A DNA stretch of 64,000 nucleotides from Alphaproteobacteria bacterium (GTDB taxonomy: Bacteria > Pseudomonadota > Alphaproteobacteria > UBA8366), in contig JAJFJD010000001.1 in assembly GCA_021774335.1 (NCBI GenBank), positions 248,001-312,000 of the forward strand, in the 5' to 3' direction. The position numbers and the translations under genes were made by a program. Numbering within the stretch: the first letter of the stretch is position 1; each line of letters opens with the position of its first letter. Positions 48,225 to 57,604 of the stretch are shown piece by piece. The notes under the pieces were generated by a model. It saw only the letters and a list, made by a program, of their open reading frames with translations, made no database searches and had not been told where the DNA came from.

Positions 48225-49470
48225 CGATTTCGATGACCCGGTAGCGGAGATCAAGTCCGCGCTTGCCATCGTCCGGCCGGATCAAATCCGAACGCTGCTG
48301 TTGCGCGCCTGTGTGTGCGGCCCCGAGGCGGCGGCGGCGGCATGGCAAGACTTCCAGCAGCGCGTGGGAGACATAAAGCAGTTTTTCGAGACGGACATGA
48401 CGGGTCTCAAGGGGCTGCTGCCCATCGTCTACGGCGCCGCGCGCCGCAATAATTTTGCGCTCGAAAAAGAGCTTCAGTCCTATCTGCGGGTCGCCACCGT
48501 ACGCGAGGACTTGCGCAGTACTGTCATTCGAGAAATCCACACCGGCATTCTGGGGGCATTGACCGAGGCGAGTATCCCGGTTGTCGCCCTCCGGGGTGGC
48601 GCCTTGGCGGATACCGCATACCAGACACCGGTCGAGCGGCATTGTCATGCGCTTCATCTGCTCGTCCGTCCGGACGCGTTGACCGCTGCCGGTAAAGCCT
48701 TGCGCGGCTGCGATTTCGCGCCCGCGCGGCTGCCCGAGGCCGCACCCGGCGCGCGCCAAGGTTTCCGGCACAGGGACGGATTGCCGCTTGTGGTCCATGC
48801 GGCGCTGTATGACGCCCCGATCTATCAGGACGATGCGGAGGCACTCTGGTCGGCAAGCCTGCCCGCGGAGATCGCCGGCGTTCCGGTGCGCGTCCCCTCA
48901 CCGACCCATCACTTGATCTACATCCTGACCGCCGCCTTCCACGAGCGCACGCGGGGGCATTTGCGATGGGCATGCGACGCCATGCTGCTGATCAACGGGG
49001 CGCCCGGCATCGATTGGCCCGAATTCAGCCGCATGGTGAAGAGCGCCCGGCTCGAACTTCCCATCGACACGATGTTGCGGTTCCTAGTGGAACAATTGGA
49101 TGCGCCGGTGCCTCACGGGGTGCTCACCGCGCTCGACAAAAGTCCTAGTTGGACGAACCGCCGATCGCTCGAGGCAGCCTTGTCCGGCGCCGTTGGCGGC
49201 ATATCGACACTGCGCGAGATTTGGCGCCGCCGGATGCAAAGTAAACGCGGGCACCGGGCCTTACTCCGCTTTCTATTCCTGCCGTCCACCGATTTCCTGT
49301 TGTTCCGCTTTGGCCCGCGCGCCAAGGCCTTGTTGCCGATCCGCTACGCCTATCGCCCCGCCGCCTATGTGGGGCAGCGGCTGTTCTGGCGAATATCGGG
49401 ATTGCCCGTGTTCGGCCGGCTGACTCATAGCGGAAAGGTCGCCGCGGCCATCGCGAAGACGCGGACGTAG
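48211..49470 (+). CDS. Second NTP_transf_5-like protein, active-site motif degenerate
   Basis: [46 protein letters not shown] aligns with the 43648 gene; 14 nt overlap with GT2; ...[30 protein letters not shown]. Confidence 0.72.
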   Translation: MPNPDDFDDPVAEIKSALAIVRPDQIRTLLLRACVCGPEAAAAAWQDFQQRVGDIKQFFETDMTGLKGLLPIVYGAARRNNFALEKELQSYLRVATVREDLRSTVIREIHTGILGALTEASIPVVALRGGALADTAYQTPVERHCHALHLLVRPDALTAAGKALRGCDFAPARLPEAAPGARQGFRHRDGLPLVVHAALYDAPIYQDDAEALWSASLPAEIAGVPVRVPSPTHHLIYILTAAFHERTRGHLRWACDAMLLINGAPGIDWPEFSRMVKSARLELPIDTMLRFLVEQLDAPVPHGVLTALDKSPSWTNRRSLEAALSGAVGGISTLREIWRRRMQSKRGHRALLRFLFLPSTDFLLFRFGPRAKALLPIRYAYRPAAYVGQRLFWRISGLPVFGRLTHSGKVAAAIAKTRT

Positions 49471-49612
49471 GTGACGTCCGTAACGAAGAATCCAACCATG
49501 CCCGCCGCGCCGGTGACCCACGCATAGACCGGTTGCATTTAACCATCCGACTGATCTACAACGTCGCTCCCGCGGCGATGGTCGGCGCGGGCAAACAATT
49601 TGGAGGTGCGTC

Positions 49613-49854
49613 ATGCCAAACCACCGCAACGACTACGACGAACCTTCCTTTCGAGCGCACGAGCAAGCGTAGGAAAGGGTTCCCGTCCGAAACCAGGGTC
49701 AAACGCGGGTATCGCGTTGTCCATGGAGACAAGGAACTTGTCGAAAAACTTGGCCGAAACGATCTCTGCCCCTGCGGTTCCGGGAGGCGGTTTCAAGCGC
49801 TGTTGCCTCAAGACCCGTCGATATGACGGAAGCCTCAGGGACGACTACTTTTAG
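49613..49854 (+). pseudogene. SEC-C motif small protein, readable only with two +1 frameshifts
   Basis: GGAGG 6 nt before the [16 protein letters not shown] | [47 protein letters not shown] | [25 protein letters not shown]...KRCC is the SEC-C zinc motif. Confidence 0.7.
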
Positions 49855-49892
49855 GGATGGATGACAGGCTGAATCAGCGCTGATCTGTCGAA

Positions 49893-49927
49893 GCGCCTGC
49901 ATTGCTGCCGTTCGGTGATGCAGGCGC
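49893..49927. terminator. Hairpin between SEC-C locus and minus-strand gene
   Basis: GCGCCTGCA (49893-49901) / TGCAGGCGC (49919-49927) perfect 9-bp stem between convergent genes; no strong U-tract. Confidence 0.4.
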
Positions 49928-49938
49928 ATCCTACGCGA

Positions 49939-50505
49939 CTAAGAACGGATGCGCCGAATCTCTTTGATCATCTGCAGGGCATCGGTGACGGCATCTCCGG
50001 AACCAGAATTCGTCAGAATCGTGAAGGTAACGGTCAGATCATCGATCACGATCGCCCCTTGGGTTAGGTAGCGATACCCACCCGGTTCGGGGTTTCGATC
50101 GGTTGCCGAGAAATAGTAGCCCTTGCCCAACCGGCCCGAGAATGGCCGTACTGGCAATTCCTGTTCGATCGCAGATGACGCGGCTTTGCCCGCAGACGCC
50201 TCCACTATCGACTTCGCGCTACGGACGCGGGCTTCGTCGCTCTTTTTGTTCACGTGCCAGATCGGGGTGATCAACACCTGAAATTTTGACGAATCCGCCG
50301 TCCGAAAGACAATTGTCGGCGGTGATTCGCCCCGCGGTTGATGTATCGAATCCGCCCACTCCGCCGGAACAGCAACAGCGATCGCCCCATGCCCCGGCAG
50401 GACATAGCGATTGCTCTTCGCGAACGCGTCGGTCGGATGAGACACGCCTATCACGGTGAGAAGTAGAAGAATAACTGAAACGACGTACAGTTTACCGCGC
50501 AGCAT
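49939..50505 (-). CDS. Hypothetical secreted protein
   Basis: Signal peptide MLRGKLYVVSVILLLLTVIGVSHPTDAFA; no confident family. Confidence 0.65.
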   Translation of the reverse strand: MLRGKLYVVSVILLLLTVIGVSHPTDAFAKSNRYVLPGHGAIAVAVPAEWADSIHQPRGESPPTIVFRTADSSKFQVLITPIWHVNKKSDEARVRSAKSIVEASAGKAASSAIEQELPVRPFSGRLGKGYYFSATDRNPEPGGYRYLTQGAIVIDDLTVTFTILTNSGSGDAVTDALQMIKEIRRIRS

Positions 50506-50752
50506 TCGAATACCCTGAAGTTGTCAGATGACAAACCAAGACCATTCGAGATTAGGGGCGGTTCGCTAACGAAAGTTTAAGACTAGCGCGATGAAAGAGG
50601 ACTGCGCAGCATCGTTGCCGCCGTTTCTGTCAGAGACGAATGGCGTCACGATTTATGGGACAGGGTGAACGGTAGCGGCCGGGCCATTAACAAAAACCGA
50701 AATCACCAACGATTGTGATGCGTGGGCCGCTCGACTGTGGCATCGAACAGGC

Positions 50753-51541
50753 ATGAAAATCGGCATTCCGCAAAATTACAAATTTTTGATCGCCGTTGCC
50801 GCCGCCCTGATCGCGGTCAACATCGTCATTTCGAACCGGTCGGCCGACGAATTCGAATTCGAAGCGCGTCGGAACCCCGCAGGATTTCGGAACTTGATCC
50901 TGTCCGGAAGCACGTCGCGCCCGAACCCAATGTCCGCACCGTTGGCAGGCCTTGAATTTGGAGTCCAGCAGCAGGGCGCTAAACCGGTCGCCGACATCTG
51001 TACGGCGCTGTTCAACGATCCCGCCGACCCGGCGGTTGGGGCGTCCGACGCGACGGTGACGATCGTCGAGTTCTTCGACTATCAGTGTCCGTATTGCCGG
51101 GTCGTGTCCGAGTATCTCGGCGACATTCAAGCGAACGACCCGCGCGTGCGCGTCATCTTCAAAGAGTGGCCGATTCTCGGACAGGCTTCCAACCACGCGG
51201 CGCGCGCGGCGCTGGCCGCTAAGCGGCAAAGCCAGTATGTGCGATTTCACGAGCGGTTGATGAACACGCGCGGCATTCCCAACGAGGCATTGTTCCGGTA
51301 TGTGGCGACCGAGGTCGGCATCGATCCGGACCGGCTGCTGCGCGATCTGAACTCGGCGGAGAGTGACGCCGCCCTGCGCAGAACCGACCACCTCGCCAAA
51401 CACCTTGGCTTTACCGGCATACCCTCTTTCGTCGTTGGCCGCACAATCGTGCAAGGCGCCATCACGCGCAGCGAATTGGAAAAGCTGATTGATTTGGAGG
51501 TGGAGAACGCTGCAGCCGCCGTTTGCCAGGGCAGTTCCTAA
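50753..51541 (+). CDS. DsbA-family thiol oxidoreductase
   Basis: N-terminal TM; VTIVEFFDYQCPYCRVVSEYL active site CPYC; HLGFTGIPSFVVGRTIVQGA cis-Pro region. Confidence 0.9.
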   Translation: MKIGIPQNYKFLIAVAAALIAVNIVISNRSADEFEFEARRNPAGFRNLILSGSTSRPNPMSAPLAGLEFGVQQQGAKPVADICTALFNDPADPAVGASDATVTIVEFFDYQCPYCRVVSEYLGDIQANDPRVRVIFKEWPILGQASNHAARAALAAKRQSQYVRFHERLMNTRGIPNEALFRYVATEVGIDPDRLLRDLNSAESDAALRRTDHLAKHLGFTGIPSFVVGRTIVQGAITRSELEKLIDLEVENAAAAVCQGSS

Positions 51542-51563
51542 CGGGGTCTTTCGAGGGCCACCG

Positions 51564-52205
51564 CTACCCCACCTTTTTCGCCACGATAAACACCGCGATG
51601 CTCTTCTCCGGCTGCCATCGATGGTCGATCTCGAACCCGCCGGCGGTCAGGCTGTCCGCTAGTTCCTGCGCGGTAAAAAACCGGATCAAGGGTAACAGGC
51701 CTAAGAGATTCCCGATCGGCACGATGATCTTGAAGAATTTCATCTTGCCGCCGAGGCAGACCGTGCTGGTGACGAAGACGCCGCCGGGTTTCAGCAGCCC
51801 GTGAACCTTGGCGATCGCGGATTCCTTGTTTTTCAGCAGATGCAGGATGCTGTGGCCCATGACGGCGTCGAAGCTTTCGTCCGGGGCGCTGAACTCTTCG
51901 ATGGTCGACACCTCGAAGGTCACGTTCCCGACATTGCCCGCGTCGGCCTTGCCGCGGGCGATCTCGATCATCTTCGGCGAAATGTCGATCGCCTGGATAT
52001 GCTTCACATAAGGCGCATGGGCGATGGCGGTCGTCCCGGTCCCGCAGCCGAACTCCAGGACGTCCATATCGGGCCGCAGGTAGTAGCGCGTGACGTCCAG
52101 TTTCTTCTGATAGGCGGCTTCATCGCCTACCGGCTTCTTCGCATAGCCTTTGGCAATTCTGTCCCAAAACTTGCTCGGCTGACGCATCACACGCTCCACT
52201 TTCAT
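51564..52205 (-). CDS. Class I SAM-dependent methyltransferase
   Basis: MKVERVMRQPSKFWDRIAKGYAKKPVGDEAAYQKKLDVTRYYLRPDMDVLEFGCGTGTTAIAHA; start trimmed from the track ORF at 52760. Confidence 0.88.
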   Translation of the reverse strand: MKVERVMRQPSKFWDRIAKGYAKKPVGDEAAYQKKLDVTRYYLRPDMDVLEFGCGTGTTAIAHAPYVKHIQAIDISPKMIEIARGKADAGNVGNVTFEVSTIEEFSAPDESFDAVMGHSILHLLKNKESAIAKVHGLLKPGGVFVTSTVCLGGKMKFFKIIVPIGNLLGLLPLIRFFTAQELADSLTAGGFEIDHRWQPEKSIAVFIVAKKVG

Positions 52206-52328
52206 CAAGTCACAGCCCAATACCGTTGACTGACTGTTGCCAGGGCATCGAGTTACGCTATTTTTAGGGTGGCGCATATCGAAAATATCCATCCCCGCGA
52301 AACCATCCCAACGGACCGAGCGAAACCC

Positions 52329-53330
52329 ATGGAACACAAGACCTCTCCAATGAATGGCGATTTCGGCATCATGATCGAGGGCGTGACCCGGCGCGATCTG
52401 GCCGACGAGAATTTCCAACGCGACGCCTTTGATCTCTGGACCCGCCACGGCGGATTGCTGGCCGTGCGCGGCGAGGATTTGACCGATATCGCGCCCGACG
52501 AACTCGTGGCCTGGTCGAATATCTTCGGCGCCGTCGAGAACCAGAGCCTGGCGGCGCGCGAAGACAAGATGGTGAAAGGATTCCCGATCCTGAAGATCGG
52601 GAACCTCAAGAACAACGCCGGGGAACGGACGGCTCAATTCTCGTCGGTGCCTGCACTCCAGAGCGACGCCGACATTCGCTACAACCCGGAAACCCGCCGG
52701 CCCGTCTGGCACACCGATTCGACCTTCCGGGAGAATCCGCCGATCGGCTCGGTCTTCCATTGCCGGCAGGCCCCGCCGCAGGGTGGTGAAACGCTGTTCG
52801 CGGATACGCGCGGCGCCTTCGCACAGTTAGAAGAGTCGAAAAAGAGCGAACTCGCCGCGTTGGAGGCAGTGTGCTCGCTCGCCCATCATGACAAGAAAAT
52901 CAACCTGTATTCGCCGGGCTACCCGGTCCTGACCGCGGAACAACGGGCAGCCAATCCGCCCCGGCGCGTGCCGATCGTGCTGAAACATCCGGTCAGCGGC
53001 GAGCCCGCCTTGTATGGATTGAACAGTTCAACCTGCGCCGTGCTTCCGAAAGGGCAGGACTTTTCCGGCGACGATTTGGACACCTGCGATTTGGAAGGCG
53101 TCGAACATGACAGCGTCCGTATCTGGCGGGACATGCTGCCCTACGTGACCGGACCGGACTTTACGGTGAAGTGGTGCTGGCAGCCGGGCGACATCGTCGT
53201 GTGGGACAACCGGTGCACGATCCACGCGGCGACCGGGTTCGAATACGACCGCTACCCACGCGAGATGTGGCGGCTGACGCTGTTGGATAAGTCTCAATCG
53301 GATGGGGCGCAGGCGCACGCCGCCGAGTAA
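52329..53330 (+). CDS. TauD/TfdA family dioxygenase
   Basis: RRPVWHTDSTFRENPPIGSVFHCRQAPPQGGETLFADTRGAF; WCWQPGDIVVWDNRCTIHAATGFEYDRYPREMWRLTL. Confidence 0.92.
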   Translation: MEHKTSPMNGDFGIMIEGVTRRDLADENFQRDAFDLWTRHGGLLAVRGEDLTDIAPDELVAWSNIFGAVENQSLAAREDKMVKGFPILKIGNLKNNAGERTAQFSSVPALQSDADIRYNPETRRPVWHTDSTFRENPPIGSVFHCRQAPPQGGETLFADTRGAFAQLEESKKSELAALEAVCSLAHHDKKINLYSPGYPVLTAEQRAANPPRRVPIVLKHPVSGEPALYGLNSSTCAVLPKGQDFSGDDLDTCDLEGVEHDSVRIWRDMLPYVTGPDFTVKWCWQPGDIVVWDNRCTIHAATGFEYDRYPREMWRLTLLDKSQSDGAQAHAAE

Positions 53331-53369
53331 CGCCATGACTTGAGTCGGGGCGGCTGATCCGTCCCAGGA

Positions 53370-53903
53370 TCAGCCCGGATGCCGGGGCGCGTGGATCGGC
53401 CGGAAGATGCGTACGGTCCAACCTTCCGCCGGTGCGTCGGGGACCGTCGCGTCCCCGTCCGGGTCGATCCGGACGCCGCGCTGCACGATCGTCGCGTCGA
53501 GGCCGACGATCTCAAGCGGCGTAAACCCATCCGGCAATGCGGGACTGTCCGGCGTGTACCGGTCGATCAGAACCATAGAGCTGCCGTCCGGCACGTCCAT
53601 GCTCTCAATGTCGCCCTGCACCAGATTGCGGTCCCAATTTGTCATCTTGGCGCGGAAGGCCGGATCGACCGAGTTGCGCCCGGCCTTCGACGTATAGTTG
53701 TCGCTGGTCATCACGTCCGCGTCCCGCAGCCGGTAAACCGCCATGAACGGCGCGCTCGCTTCGTGGGTACATTCGTAACGTTGCGCCGATTGGAAGCCGT
53801 CGATCGTCAGCAGCATCGAAATATGGTTGCGATAGAAGTCGTCGAATTCAGCGCGGTCCTCCGACGCCGGGTAGTGCATTTCAACCATGTAGAACGTCGC
53901 CAC
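53370..53903 (-). CDS. EthD-like/hypothetical small protein
   Basis: MATFYMVEMHYPASEDRAEFDDFYRNHISMLLTIDGFQSAQRYECTHEASAPFMAVYRL, dimeric alpha/beta barrel-like pattern. Confidence 0.6.
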   Translation of the reverse strand: MATFYMVEMHYPASEDRAEFDDFYRNHISMLLTIDGFQSAQRYECTHEASAPFMAVYRLRDADVMTSDNYTSKAGRNSVDPAFRAKMTNWDRNLVQGDIESMDVPDGSSMVLIDRYTPDSPALPDGFTPLEIVGLDATIVQRGVRIDPDGDATVPDAPAEGWTVRIFRPIHAPRHPG

Positions 53904-54046
53904 CGCGCAAACTCCTCTGTTTCGTTGGATCCCATGATTACGCCGTCTTCATTTGTCTCATGGCCGCCCCCGCGCCGCCAAATCAGCCGGATTTGGTGAA
54001 CACGCGGCGCTTTCTTTATAGTCGGCGATAGATCGACAACTTTTAG

Positions 54047-54568
54047 GTGAGACCGATGCCCGACACGGTTGAGAAGCGTTACTCGCCGCTTGTCCCACAG
54101 GACATGCTGGACGAAATTTTTTGGAAGGATGGACGCGAGCCCGAGGATGAACGGCTCTGGGTGCCGAACGGCCCCGGCCGCTGGTCCCGGCCCCTCTGCC
54201 TGAATGTCAGCCAAGGCTATTGGGTCCATCTGACCAAGGTAACCCAGGCGGGCGTCATCTCGCGTCACCGCCATCCCGCGCCGGTCCATGGGTTCGTGCT
54301 GGAAGGCCGCTGGCGTTATCTGGAACGCGACTGGGTCGCCACGGCGGGCAGTTATCTGTTCGAACCGCCGGGGGATGTCCATACGCTGGTCGTGGACGAA
54401 GGCGACACCATGCTCACCCTCTTCCACAACTCGGGCGCGCTGCTGTATTGCGACGAAGAAGGCAACACCACCGGCACGACCGACGTGTTCGATAAAGTCG
54501 CCACGGCGCGCGAGCATTTCGAATCCGTCGGGCTTGGCTCCGACTACGTCGAGCGGTTCATCCGTTAG
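54047..54568 (+). CDS. Cupin, 2,4'-dihydroxyacetophenone dioxygenase-like
   Basis: GVISRHRHPAPVHGFVLEGRWRYLERDWVATAGSYLFEPPGDVHTLVVDEG cupin metal motif. Confidence 0.75.
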   Translation: MRPMPDTVEKRYSPLVPQDMLDEIFWKDGREPEDERLWVPNGPGRWSRPLCLNVSQGYWVHLTKVTQAGVISRHRHPAPVHGFVLEGRWRYLERDWVATAGSYLFEPPGDVHTLVVDEGDTMLTLFHNSGALLYCDEEGNTTGTTDVFDKVATAREHFESVGLGSDYVERFIR

Positions 54569-54589
54569 GGGGAGGCCCCACCCGGTGCG

Positions 54590-55501
54590 CTATACAGGCT
54601 GCGCCCATGCATAGTCCTGATAGCCGTCCGCATACGCGTTGTTGTTGATCGCCGGGTCGCGGTTGATCATCGGCCGCGCGTAGAGCGGATGGGTCATCGA
54701 GCGGATTTCATGCTCCAGTTGATATAGAACCTTGCCGTTTTTCGGATCATAAATGTCCACGAAACGGTATTGATGCTGGTTGCTCTCCTGCGTGATGACC
54801 TTGCGCTTCATCAGCTTCTTGTGTGGACCGGAAAAGTCGCCGACGTAAAGCTGGAGATGGTGGCCGTCGTAAGCCGGCAGCTTTTTGCTGGTTTCACGGA
54901 AGATGAGCGACTGACTCGGGCCCACGGAAATCCGCGCCGCACGACCGCGACCTGCCTTGTCCACCGTCGCGGTCGCGCCGATGACGTCGCTATAGAACCG
55001 GCCGATCCCAGGCGCCGTCCCCGTCGGCACATCGAACTCCACATACGGAATGCCAAGCCGGATCGGACCGAACCGAGACTCGGGTTGGTGACAGCGCAGG
55101 CGATTGCCCCACGGGCAGGTGACGTCGACATGACGTTTGCCCGCCTTATAGCCAAACTTCGTGCCCGCCAAGTCGCCCCGAACCGTTTCCAGGCGGTCGA
55201 CAAGTTGGTCGAGCGACGGCACGACAAGACCGGTACGGCCCCGAACCACCTGCGGATCGCCCACCGGAAGATGAAACTGGCTGCGGCCCATATTGACCCA
55301 CATGTTGACCACGCCGGTCACCAGGTAGGGGTCGCGCGTGAACCCCAGACCCATAATGTAGAACAGTGTCGCCAGCCGTTGATCCGGTACGGCGACGTTC
55401 ATGTGTTCAAGGCCGACAGCATTGCCGAGATCCTCGGCGCTACGATCATATTTCCGTTTTTTCATGGGGCACTCCGCGGCTGAGAAGCTGGTGAAATTCA
55501 A
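54590..55501 (-). CDS. VOC family protein (two-module)
   Basis: GLEHMNVAVPDQRLATLFYIMGLGFTRDP and second half GIPYVEFDVPTGTAPGIGRFYSDVIGATATVD. Real start likely MKKRKYDRSAED. Confidence 0.8.
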   Translation of the reverse strand: MNFTSFSAAECPMKKRKYDRSAEDLGNAVGLEHMNVAVPDQRLATLFYIMGLGFTRDPYLVTGVVNMWVNMGRSQFHLPVGDPQVVRGRTGLVVPSLDQLVDRLETVRGDLAGTKFGYKAGKRHVDVTCPWGNRLRCHQPESRFGPIRLGIPYVEFDVPTGTAPGIGRFYSDVIGATATVDKAGRGRAARISVGPSQSLIFRETSKKLPAYDGHHLQLYVGDFSGPHKKLMKRKVITQESNQHQYRFVDIYDPKNGKVLYQLEHEIRSMTHPLYARPMINRDPAINNNAYADGYQDYAWAQPV

Positions 55502-55575
55502 ATTTCTTCGATTGAACTTAGCAGTAGCGTACTGGTTTCAGAAACAGCCGCCACCCTGCAGTAAAACATGTGCGA

Positions 55576-57147
55576 TTAGTCGGCCGCCGGTTCCGCCCAT
55601 TGGGCGTCCGAGATGAAACGCGGACACGCATTGATCCGTGCCAGGTCCGCCGGCTTTGGATCATTCTTGACACGGCAGTCGTTGTCGAAAATCATCGTAG
55701 CGCGCGCCTCGGCGTCGAAAGGCGTCCAATCCGGCAGTCCCGCATGGTTCGGATCGCCGGTGTGCGCGAAAGCGATCCACGCCCCCATCACGCGCGCCAT
55801 CAACGCATCCTGCTCCGGGCCTTCGCCGACAAACTCCTTCGCGATCCCGACATTCCCGAAGGCGAAGGGAATGCACAGCGTATGTGGCGACTTCAGCATG
55901 CCGCCGAGCACCGGGGTCTTCCACGTGAACTCATACAGATAGGCCGGGGCGCCACCGCGTGCAGCTTTTCGTTCAGCCGCCTCCACGCCGTTGCGGCGGT
56001 ACATATGGTCGCTGGTGATGACGTTATAGATGTCCCGTCCGCTCATGCCTGCGCGGGTTTCACGGTATCCGGCGATCAGCGCGGCCGACCCGTCCTCATC
56101 AATCCCGACGAAGCGGGCAATCTGTTGCCTAAGGTCGTCGTCGGTCAGCGCGAGTTTGTCCGGGTCGACGACCACGTCATAGAAAGATTTTTCCGTCTCG
56201 CAGGAACCGATCATCAACGGCACATCCGAAGCAAGATCGGGGGCCGAGGGGTCGAAGGGATGGTTCGGAATCTCCCGGCCGTCAGCCACCGGCCGGAAAC
56301 TGTCATTTCCATTCCGGCCTTTAACGGCGGCGTGGTAAGCCGCAAGCAACGTATCCGCCGGGACTTGCTGTATATCTTCGGCACTCTCGATGCCGAGCGC
56401 CTTTCGCAACTGGCGCATCGACCGCGCGGCGCTTTCCGGCGTCGCCAATTGCAGCATCGACGACGCGCTTTGGATGATCGCCTTGTGAAACAGGCCCTTG
56501 GCGCGCGGCATAGTCATCATCACCGCGACTTTCGAACCGCCACCGGATTGCCCAAAGATCGTAACGTTCCCGGGGTCGCCGCCGAACGCTGCGATATTCT
56601 CACGGACCCACTCAAGCGCCTGAACGATATCCAGCATGCCCGCGGTGCCGGAATCGGCGAACCGATCGTCCCCGTCGCCGAAATAGGCATAGCCGAAGGC
56701 GTTCAGGCGATGGTTCAGGGTGACGACGACAACGTCGCCGGCCTTCGCCAGATTGCCGCCGTGCAGCCCGGGCGCACCACCCGATCCGAATTCGAAGCCG
56801 CCGCCGTGCAGCCACACCATGACCGGGCGGTCGGATCGGTTATCGAGCGCCGGCGCGTAGACGTTGAGGCCGAGGCAATCTTCGCCCGTCGGCGTCATGT
56901 CGCGGATCCAGGCATTCGCCGGCCGTATCTTGCGCGGCGACTGCGGCGTCTTCGGCGGAAGCGCCAAGCAGTCCCGGACGCCGGTCCACGGCGTTGCCGG
57001 TTGCGGCGGTCGGAACCGGTTCACGCCCGACGTATCCGCGCCATAGGGGATACCCAGGAAATCATATCCAACGGCGGTGATGCCGCCGCGCACGGTACCG
57101 GTCGCGATCTCGACCAGCGCCTCGTCCATCTGTATCTGCGTGCTCAT
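55576..57147 (-). CDS. Type-B carboxylesterase
   Basis: EDCLGLNVYAPALDNRSDRPVMVWLHGGGFEFGSGG, nucleophile NVTIFGQSGGGSKVAVMM. Confidence 0.92.
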   Translation of the reverse strand: MSTQIQMDEALVEIATGTVRGGITAVGYDFLGIPYGADTSGVNRFRPPQPATPWTGVRDCLALPPKTPQSPRKIRPANAWIRDMTPTGEDCLGLNVYAPALDNRSDRPVMVWLHGGGFEFGSGGAPGLHGGNLAKAGDVVVVTLNHRLNAFGYAYFGDGDDRFADSGTAGMLDIVQALEWVRENIAAFGGDPGNVTIFGQSGGGSKVAVMMTMPRAKGLFHKAIIQSASSMLQLATPESAARSMRQLRKALGIESAEDIQQVPADTLLAAYHAAVKGRNGNDSFRPVADGREIPNHPFDPSAPDLASDVPLMIGSCETEKSFYDVVVDPDKLALTDDDLRQQIARFVGIDEDGSAALIAGYRETRAGMSGRDIYNVITSDHMYRRNGVEAAERKAARGGAPAYLYEFTWKTPVLGGMLKSPHTLCIPFAFGNVGIAKEFVGEGPEQDALMARVMGAWIAFAHTGDPNHAGLPDWTPFDAEARATMIFDNDCRVKNDPKPADLARINACPRFISDAQWAEPAAD

Positions 57148-57180
57148 GTTGATTCCTCCTCGTGGTCGGAACGCCGGCGA

Positions 57181-57591
57181 TCAATCCGCACTGATAACCG
57201 CCTCGACATCGATCTCCATCATCATTTCCGGACGCGCCAGGCCGTTGACGATCAATCCCGTCTGACAGGGGCAGACACCCTTCAGCCATCGCGCCAGAAC
57301 GGAGAATACCGGGACCCGGAATTCCCGATCGGTCAGATACACCGTCGTCTTGACGATGTCGTTCAAGGATGCGCCGGCCTCGCGCAACAGGACATCGGTG
57401 CACCGCATCGCATTGTCGGCCTGCGCGGCGGGGTCGCCCTCACCGATGAAGTTACCATCGAAATCGAGGCCGGTCTGACCGCGTACCCAAATCCTGTTGC
57501 CCGCTTTCACGGCCATGGCCAGCTCGTACTCGAACTCTTCGCCTTCGTAGGACATTGTATGGGCATAGGTCCGGTAGCGCTGGTGCGGCAT
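57181..57591 (-). CDS. RidA/YjgF-family protein
   Basis: AVKAGNRIWVRGQTGLDFDGNFIGEGDPAAQADNAMRCTDVLLREAGASLNDIVKTTVYLTDREFRVPV; start trimmed from the track ORF. Confidence 0.85.
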   Translation of the reverse strand: MPHQRYRTYAHTMSYEGEEFEYELAMAVKAGNRIWVRGQTGLDFDGNFIGEGDPAAQADNAMRCTDVLLREAGASLNDIVKTTVYLTDREFRVPVFSVLARWLKGVCPCQTGLIVNGLARPEMMMEIDVEAVISAD

Positions 57592-57604
57592 GATCAGATC
57601 CCCA

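Noticed and set aside
43648-49470. Canonical lasso peptide or PQQ biosynthesis cluster
   Set aside because: No transglutaminase-like protease, asparagine synthetase-like cyclase, radical SAM PqqE or PqqC, so neither label fits despite PqqD- and HprK-like genes.
49533-49826. 97-aa ORF MHLTIRL... as the intact SEC-C gene
   Set aside because: Its N-terminus is Thr-rich read-through without an RBS and its C-terminus loses the KRCC half of the zinc motif; the RBS-linked frame at 49613 explains both ends better.
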